A DNA stretch of 64,000 nucleotides from contig CM056878.1 of NCBI GenBank assembly GCA_029876055.1, positions 2,108,001 through 2,172,000 on the forward strand, given 5' to 3'. Origin of the DNA: Madurella fahalii (Eukaryota > Ascomycota > Sordariomycetes > Sordariales). Made by a program: the position numbers and the translations under genes. Position 1 is the first letter of the stretch; every line of letters starts with the position of its first letter. The notes under the pieces are model-generated. The model was not told the origin of the DNA. It searched no databases and worked only from the letters and a program-made list of their open reading frames with translations. Shown here piece after piece: positions 57,126 through 64,000 of the stretch.

Positions 57126-58361
57126 ATGAAGGCCACTACCCCAACTCTCCTCCTTGCCGGCAGCGGCCTTACGCTCGCGGCCCCGGGACAATCTTTATAC
57201 CAGCGGGCCCCGGCCCCGTCCAAGAGATGGGATTATGATGTCTGCCAAAGTGATTGCGCGCTTGCTGGCATCCCGATCCCGGACAAGGACAACTTCCAGC
57301 TCCCGCTGGAGCACCTGTGGTCCGAGCAATGCCCTCCCACCTACATCCCAGGCTCGGACGCTACGTCCAGGGTTTGTCTCGAATTCGTCGGCCCCTATGT
57401 GTACTTTAAGTTCTCACCCTTCCCCGGCTACACCTACGAGAACGCAGCCGTCGGCTGGACGCTGATGGGCGACATGCGCACGCCCAACTTGTGGAACCCA
57501 CCTCCCCCGCCGTCGACTGGTACCGTTTTATGCGAGGCCGACGGCGAGGGCCTCGTCTGCAAGCTACCCTTTAGCGATATCCTCAACGTCTCTTCGACGA
57601 CGGGCATCAAGGACCTGCTGTCCGGCATGTGCCCCAACAGTGATTCTGAGGGCCTGGGTCTCTACCTCCAATTCTCGGGCAACGTCAAGTCTGCGGCGGG
57701 GACACTCCTGCCCTTCCGCCAGCAGTACCCGTGTGCATCGCGCGACTCGAACCGCCAGTGCACGGCCTGGAACAACAACTACGACTACATTGAGATCAGC
57801 TACCGTTGCACCAAGTGCAACGTCTTGCCGTGCACCACCGCCACCAGTACCAGCTCCCCCACGACAAGTGCCACGGCTTCCCCAGCGCCCTGCGATTTTG
57901 GCACGGCATTTGGATACCAGTCGGCCCAAAAGTCATACACGCTCGATACCCAATCCGGCCAGGGCTGCAACCGCTGGGGCTGGTACGAGACCCCGACGCT
58001 CGCCGAGCTGCAAGGCGGAATCAGCGGGCCCCTCTACGTCGGCGCCGGAGGCAACGATATCTCCAAGGCGACCAACGTGGGCATCTGGACCGCAAAGGCA
58101 AGCACAGCGGGCCAGGTCACCGTCACGTACCTCACCACCCCGCTCTATAGCCTCGCAGAGGCCCACGTCGACCTGGCCTGCCTGCCCATCGACAAGTGCG
58201 CGCCGGGATCGTACACCTTTGGCCGGGACGGCCTCGGTGGTGTCTCGACGTTCACGACCCCACAGCTTCAGTACCCGTCCTGTTCGGGCGGCTCCAGAGC
58301 AGCCCTCATCATCCATGCCGCCATCAGCCAGACGGGCATTTGCCTCGCGCTGAATGCATAG
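57126..58361 (+). CDS. secreted two-domain cysteine-containing protein of unknown function
   Basis: Single exon, 411 residues. The chosen start gives a clear signal peptide (MKATTPTLLLAGSGLTLAAPG); the frame is open 74 codons further upstream, but that extension is not signal-like. The mature protein has an N-terminal domain with several Cys (VCQSDCALAG, SEQCPPTYIPG, CKLPFSDIL, MCPNSD, YRCTKCNVLPC), a Thr/Ser-rich linker near residues 240-258, and a C-terminal domain with short motifs QGCNRWGWYETP and GPLYVGAGGNDISKATNVG. The last is like a module I recall in secreted proteins of plant-associated ascomycetes. No catalytic motif or GPI signal is seen. An extracellular or wall-associated role is inferred; an effector-like role is possible but unproved. 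Confidence 0.75.
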   Translation: MKATTPTLLLAGSGLTLAAPGQSLYQRAPAPSKRWDYDVCQSDCALAGIPIPDKDNFQLPLEHLWSEQCPPTYIPGSDATSRVCLEFVGPYVYFKFSPFPGYTYENAAVGWTLMGDMRTPNLWNPPPPPSTGTVLCEADGEGLVCKLPFSDILNVSSTTGIKDLLSGMCPNSDSEGLGLYLQFSGNVKSAAGTLLPFRQQYPCASRDSNRQCTAWNNNYDYIEISYRCTKCNVLPCTTATSTSSPTTSATASPAPCDFGTAFGYQSAQKSYTLDTQSGQGCNRWGWYETPTLAELQGGISGPLYVGAGGNDISKATNVGIWTAKASTAGQVTVTYLTTPLYSLAEAHVDLACLPIDKCAPGSYTFGRDGLGGVSTFTTPQLQYPSCSGGSRAALIIHAAISQTGICLALNA

Positions 58362-59308
58362 CTGAGCCCATCGCCGCTCGCAATCTCATGTACTGTACCC
58401 TGATGGCGTTTTGAGGAAGGGCGGATGAAGGAGAGACGGTAGACAGAATTGCTGGTAATACTTAATGCGAAACACTTTGATAATGGCGATTGTGGCACCT
58501 GGCGCACTTAGACAGTACGTACAGTACACAACAAACGGATGCTGCATACGGTATTGTGGTAGTGTAGTCAGGGCTCCAGGGAATAGTGCATGGGGGACTT
58601 CTTCGCAGTGCTTCCACTCTGCTCTAGGGGTTGGTTTTGAAACGGAGCTGGGTGGGGAGCTGGCGTCCTGATTGGCTGCTGTCCGGGGCAAGAGCAGGGC
58701 GGCTCAGCGGCAGACAAGGGAGGGGCCCGGGCGGGGATCCGGGCGGGGTCTGACGGAGCAGGGCGTGAAGCGGGCAGGGACGGGTCGCTGCAGCGGGGTT
58801 ACCTTAGCAACCGAGCCAGACCTGCGGGCGAGGGGCCGTTGGCTTGTTTACTTTGCGCAGCCAATCAGGACGGCCGCTGCGCCGTCGCACCGCACCGAAA
58901 CCACCTGTGAGGGCTCCCTTAAACATCACAAACAAAGATTCCACGGCGCTGCAGCAACAGTTACCGGTCTGTCCTCCTCACCATCACCTCCCATATCGGT
59001 GGCTGGCTATAGGTCGCTGCGGTTTCGTGGTCAGCGTTCATTTGATACCCCTCGATTTCATCACAAATCTCACTTGGACTTAGTTGCACGATCCTTTGCG
59101 ACAAAGCCGCCCGTGGGTTTTTTACTCTTTTTGTTTTTTTTTTCTTTTTTGCCTTCTCTGGCGACTGCGTGCACCTGCCATCCCGTTGCCGTCAGTACAT
59201 TCACTGGTGTGCGCCGCAGCCCAAGTTTCCGCAGTGAGCGGGCATGAAGTCGCTGCAGTCAACACCAGCAATCTGAGAAAAGAAGAAAAAGAAGAAGAGC
59301 GACTGAGC
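58362..59308. promoter_or_regulatory. promoter and 5' UTR region of BUD4
   Basis: Contains a forward CCAAT box near 58859-58865 and an inverted one (ATTGG) near 58671-58675. A pyrimidine-rich stretch near 59123-59155 precedes the start. A purine-rich leader (GAAGAAAAAGAAGAAG) lies just before the ATG. No gene is seen. Confidence 0.5.
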
Positions 59309-62300
59309 ATGTCATCGGAGAACCCGGTATGTTGCCGTCGCTCGCAAACCACGCCGCTCTCCCCTTCCCCCCTCTAACTTTGCGCCACAAGGTACAGCCG
59401 CTGCGTCTCTCAAAGAGCAACACAATGCCTTCGCCCACAAAGGCGGCGAGCGCAATCCCGCGACCGCTCTCGGAGATCTCTCCTACCGAGAAGCGCCGGA
59501 ATTCGCCAAGCTGGAATCAAACCACCAAGGTAAGACATGCACATGCTCATTGTTTGTGCCATTATCCCTTGGGCGCCACATGCTGATCGAGACGCAGAAA
59601 ATGGCGCTTACGGACTCGTCTCCGTTCCAGTCGTCGCCCCTAGAGACGGCCACTTCGCCGCGCCTCTTCTGGCAGAACCGGAGCTTCAACTCGGAGAACA
59701 GCTTCAGCGGTCGCTCTGGCTCGCCTTCTCCAACCCGTCGCTCTTCCATTGAGCGCTTGCAAAAGGCGTCTCGCGTCAAGAACAGCAACATCTTGGCTCT
59801 GGAGCAGAAGCAGGAATACGACCCCACCCGGATACCGCACATCGAGCGCCCGCTGGCTAAAGTCCAGGGCAACGCGTTCGGCGGTGCCAGCGTGGCTAGC
59901 CTCCGCTCCGAGAACCGCGGATTTGGCCACCAGAGGAGCGAAAGCAAGACCAGCATCCCCATCCTGAGCCCTTCCACTTCCAAGACGGCGCTCCCCGCGC
60001 CAATGAGTCCGCCGGTGCGGCCCATGACGCCCAGCAAGGACCAAGCCTCACCTTCCAAGTCCTCGCTTTCGTCAAGTCGCTTCAAGAGCAGCTTCGATCC
60101 AGAGACCGGAACCTGGTCCGAGACGTCAGGCTCTGAACGCAACCTCCCCGAGGGCAAATCGCTCCACCGACACGCAAAGAGTGTCACCTTTGACGCGGCG
60201 CCCCCCCAGGTTAACGAGTACGAGATGGCCACCCCAGACCTCTCGTCCATCGGCAGCAACTCCAGGGAAGGCAGTTACGATTCCGAAGAGGACGAAGATG
60301 ACGACGACCACTACATGATTCACGACGGCGTCGACATGGACGACAGCTTTGATGCGTCGCTCGAGGACACAGACAAGACGCCCGTGGTTGGCCCGGATGA
60401 CTGGAGGCACGACGGCCATGAAGAGGACCCGTTTGAGAAGAGCCCGATGCCCGAGGACCTTCCCCCCATTGCGAAGCAACCACATCATCGCAGCGACTCC
60501 TCCAACTCGAATGGCGAGAGCAGGCCCCTGCCGCCTCTCCCGGGCGCGGGCCAGCTTGCCAGGAGCAATTCCACCGCCTCCAACGGTCTGTCTGCAACGG
60601 CCGAGCGCATGCTGGGAGCGCAGAGAACCCTGCCCTCTCCGCCCCCTGCCTCTTGTACCAAGTCGGAGATCCAGAACATCGGCACCGGCAAGATGTCCCT
60701 CGAGGAGCGTCTTAGGCTTATGATGCTTTCTGACGATGGAAAATCTGCCGCTGAGCAGCAGCGTGAGCGCCGCATGAGACGTGCCGGTGCTCGTGAGCGC
60801 GGCGACAGCCAGACACCAGAGCGCGAGACTCGCAGCCCAAGCGCTCGGTCTCCCTCCGGATACGAGGAGGAGGACACCGTTGGAGAACTGTCAGGTTTGG
60901 AAGAGTATCAGCTTCCCCCTCGCATCTCGCGGGAATCCATACTGCGGCGCGTGAACGGCAACAAGTTGTTTGGCCGCGAGTCTGACTATCACTTCTCGTC
61001 GCCTCCCCCCGTCTCGTCTCCCGAGCACGCCTTTCCCTATGATCCCGATGTGCCAATTCCCAGCACCGAGGACTCCATGCTAGACGAGTCTGATGAGGAG
61101 GGCAGCGTCATCATCAAGCGTGACGCTGAGGACAAGGACTTTGATGTCTATTCCATCCCCGACATGTACCAGAACTCTGAGACTCTGGATCATGAGGAGT
61201 TCGATGACGAGAAGCGCCCATCGGACGATGATTGCGAGAGCCAGTACTCCAACGACAACGACAACGGTGCTAGGAACAACAAGCAGGGTCAAGAGTCGGA
61301 GGAGGACCAAATCCCTACCCCACGAGCAACCACCCCCGCCAATGAGCCTCCGCCGGCGGTTCAGGAGTCTATCTCTAGCGCTACACTTGAGCTTTCGGCC
61401 GCGAACGAGGAGAGCGAGTTCTCTAAGAGCTTCGATTCGTGCATGCTGGCTAAGCCCGAGGAACCAGAGGTTCCCCCCGAGCCCGAGAAGCCTACCATTG
61501 CCGATACGCCGGCTTCGCTCCAGCGACCGCTTACACCCGAGGAGCAGCTCACGAGATCCCTCACAAAGCCCGAGTATGACGGGTCGGGATGGGGCGAGGA
61601 CGAGTACGACGAGCCAGGGACACCCGAATCTGTCATTCACCGTCCGATGCCGGACAGTGACGACGAGGAAGCCCGGCACTCGCCTGCAATTCCGGAGCAG
61701 GTGGCCACCGTCAAGTCTTCATCGGGCTCCAAGCTCAAGACCCGCCCTTCGGCGACCCCCTCAGATCTCGCGGCCATGCGGGAAGCTCGTCGGCACGTCA
61801 GCCGTGAGGTTCCGCCCATCCCCGAGCGGCACCACAGCAGGATCTCGCGCGACATGGGCGCCGAGATCAGCCGGGCCAACGGCGAAGACTTCCTCGAGCG
61901 CCACCCAAGCTTCAAGAAGCGCAGCCTCACGCTGGATCTGGACCTTGGCCTCAGCCTCGACAAGGACTTTGACCGCGTCATTGAAGCTCAAAAGGTTGAG
62001 TTTTACAAGCTTTCTTACAACAACCCACCCTCCAAAACTACCCCCAGCGTCTGCCACAGTAGTGCGGCACCGGCGCGTCAAGAGATGCCCCCTTCAAGCA
62101 CTACAGGCAACGTTAGTACTGACATGTCTTTACACAAACAGCGCGGCTACCTCATGCGGCAGAACACGAAGCTCGTCGCGGCCAGCGACAAGGACACTGA
62201 CGACCTCCGCGGCTGCCGGTCGGCGGGCAACTCGCCGGTGAAGGCGACACGTCCGCAGTCGTGGACCGTCGAGCCGTGGAACGGCCAGCCCCGGAAGCGG

Positions 62301-63941
62301 AGCATCCGCAAGAGGACCCCCGCGGCCGGTCCGGTTCCGCCGCTCCCCGGCCAGGAGAGCAACGCCGCAGCACTGACACAGCTCAGCGAGGAGGACCTCG
62401 CGGCCGAGATGGCGACCGAGGAGAGCGGCGAGCGAGGCCGGCTCTTTGTCAAAGTAATGGGAGTCAAGGATCTTGATCTACCGCTCCCGAAGAGTAAGCC
62501 TTTCCTTCCCCCCCCGGGGTTCTACCGCCAGAAACCCCAAAAACAGCTTCAGCCACTAACAGATCCTTTCTCTCTCGGCACAGACGAGCGAACCTGGTTC
62601 AGCCTCACCCTCGACAACGGCGTGCACTGCGTGACGACGGCGTGGCTCGAGCTCGCGCGCAACGCGCCGATCGGGCAGGAATTCGAGCTGGTGGTGCCCA
62701 ACGACCTCGAGTTCCAGCTGACGCTCAACGTCAAGCTCGAGAAGCCGGCGGCGCCGGTGCAGACGCCGGCGGCACTGAAGAAGGCGCTCCCGTCGCCGAC
62801 CAAGGCCAGCAAGCCCAAGACGTCGACCTTCTCGCGCGTCTTCGCCTCGCCCAAGAAGCGCCGCGAGATGGAGCTCCGCCAGAAGCAGCAGCAGGAGGAG
62901 GAGGAGCGGCTCGCCGCCGCCCAGCGCGAGGCCCAGGCCCGGCTGCAGATGAAGGCGGCGCAGCCGACGGCGTGGGATCTCCTCTCGCCGCTCGCCGCCG
63001 AGGACGGGAGCTTCGCGCGCGCCTACGTCTGCCTCAAGGAGCACGAGGCGCGGTGCTTCGGCCGGCCGTACCAGGTCGAGGTGGCGGCCTTCAACGAGTG
63101 GGCGACCGAAGAGGCCGGGTTCGCGTCCAGCGTCAAGAGCAAGAGGGGTGGCGCCGTGCCCGGCGGCGTGGTCCGGAGGGCACCCTACAAGGTGGGCAAG
63201 CTGGAGCTGCAGCTGCTCTTTGTGCCGAGGCCCAAGGGCGCTACCGACGAGGACATGCCCAAGAGCATGAACGGGTGTGTGCGGGAGATGAAGGCGGCCG
63301 AGGAGAGGCTTGCACGCATGTGGGAAGGCCATTTGAGTCAGCAAGGCGGGGATTGTCCTGTGAGTAGATTTCCTTTTTTTTTTTTTTTTTTTTTTTTCAC
63401 CTACCTCTCTGGCCGGAAAGGAGAAAATGCTAACGTGGAACGAAAATCACTGCAGTACTGGCGTCGCCGCTACTTCAAGCTTGTCGGTACCAAGCTGACG
63501 GCCTACCACGAAGCCACGCGCCAGCCGCGCGCCACCATCAACCTCGCCAACGCCAAGCGTCTCATTGACGACCGCCGCGCTCTGATGGAGAAGGAGACGA
63601 CGGGCAAGAACGGCAAGCGGCGCCGGTCCGCGTTTGCCGAGGACGAGGAGGGCTACATGTTTGTCGAGGAGGGCTTCCGCATCCGGTTCAACAACGGCGA
63701 GCTGATTGACTTCTACGCCGACTCCACGGCGGACAAGGAAGGCTGGATGAAGGTGCTCGGCGAGGTCATTGGGCGCGATAGCCTGGGGAGCGAGGGCGTC
63801 ACGGACGATCTGGTCGGCGTCGGCTCCTCTTCCAGGGGTAAAGGCAAGTGGTGTGAGCTGGTCCTGAAGCGCGAGGAGGCGATCAGGAAGCGCGCCGAGG
63901 GGAGGCGGGTGCATTCTAGGACCAAGAGCTCGTACGTGTGA
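59309..63941 (+). CDS. BUD4: Bud4/anillin-like septation and polarity protein with C-terminal PH domain
   Basis: Cortical landmark/scaffold that marks septation sites and organises septins; known in Neurospora and Aspergillus as BUD4. Six exons (59309-59326, 59392-59529, 59598-61994, 62142-62493, 62584-63359, 63456-63941) give 1388 residues. The first exon has only 18 coding bases (MSSENP). Disordered Ser/Pro-rich N-terminal half contains PRPLSEISPTEKRRNSP, RRSSIERLQKASRVKNSN and EYDPTRIPHIERPLA, the Bud4 signature blocks. The C-terminal half holds the anillin-like region (MRQNTKLV; LPLPKNERTWFSLTLDNG) and, from about residue 1205, a PH domain with YWRRRYFKLVGTKLTAYHE and DFYADSTADKEGWMKVLGEV. 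Introns 3-5 (147, 90, 96 nt) are each multiples of three with no in-frame stop, so retention would still code. They were assigned because removal restores conserved sequence. Confidence 0.9.
63373..63397. repeat. poly-T tract in BUD4 intron 5
   Basis: A run of over 20 T directly after the donor region of intron 5. If the intron were retained it would encode a poly-Phe run, which argues that it is normally spliced. Confidence 0.85.
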
Positions 63942-64000
63942 GTGAGTGATCTTGGAGACTCGCTTGCATGATGGCGCTCTTCGGTCGGATGGTTTGGCTT

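Noticed and set aside
1..64000. Biosynthetic gene cluster
   Set aside because: There is no polyketide synthase, peptide synthetase, terpene synthase or cytochrome P450. The ALDH, SMP-30 and bZIP genes are not close together and are interspersed with other genes.

Overview
The window is a piece of a filamentous ascomycete nuclear genome, most likely a Sordariomycete (Sordariales/Chaetomiaceae-like; this is inference). Coding exons are GC-rich. Almost every gene has short introns of about 50-90 nt with GT donors, CTAAC/CTGAC branch points and AG acceptors. Protein families point the same way: AVO1/SIN1, BUD4, Pop3, an alternative NADH dehydrogenase and a DUF7582-like protein. I rebuilt exon structures by hand. 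For all 15 accepted genes except one the spliced length is a whole number of codons ending in a stop; the exception is a bZIP gene with an apparent one-base frameshift.

Layout. 0-5 kb: an aldehyde dehydrogenase (-) and an LMBR1-type membrane protein (+) share a 594-bp divergent promoter. 5.6-7.3 kb: a three-exon protein of unknown function (-). 7.3-10.6 kb: no intact gene, but a head-to-head pair of related coding fragments and telomere-like motifs. 10.6-12 kb: an SMP-30/gluconolactonase (-) with an unusually long AT-rich intron. 12-19.2 kb: a 7.2-kb gene-free stretch with a 28-bp perfect palindrome and several homopolymer tracts, leading to a bZIP transcription factor (+). 24.8-28.3 kb: a J-domain (NFKBIL1-like) protein (+) and a small Ser/Ala-rich, probably GPI-anchored protein (-).

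29.5-54 kb is a conserved housekeeping block: TORC2 subunit AVO1/SIN1 (-), PRCC-family protein (+), DUF7582-like protein (-), an 11-exon USP9X-like giant deubiquitinase of 2607 residues (-), RNase P/MRP subunit Pop3 (+), a type II NADH dehydrogenase (-) and an F-box protein (-). 54.7-58.4 kb looks more accessory: an orphan coiled-coil protein (+) and a two-domain secreted protein (+). The window ends with BUD4 (+), three of whose introns are multiples of three and free of stops.

I found no CRISPR array, intact transposon, rRNA or convincing tRNA, and no clear biosynthetic gene cluster. The genes do not form one pathway. The main themes are mitochondrial redox metabolism (ALDH, NDH2), growth signalling and polarity (TORC2, BUD4), ubiquitin biology (giant DUB, F-box) and RNA processing (Pop3, PRCC). 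Functional names come from recognising conserved motifs by eye; no database search was run.
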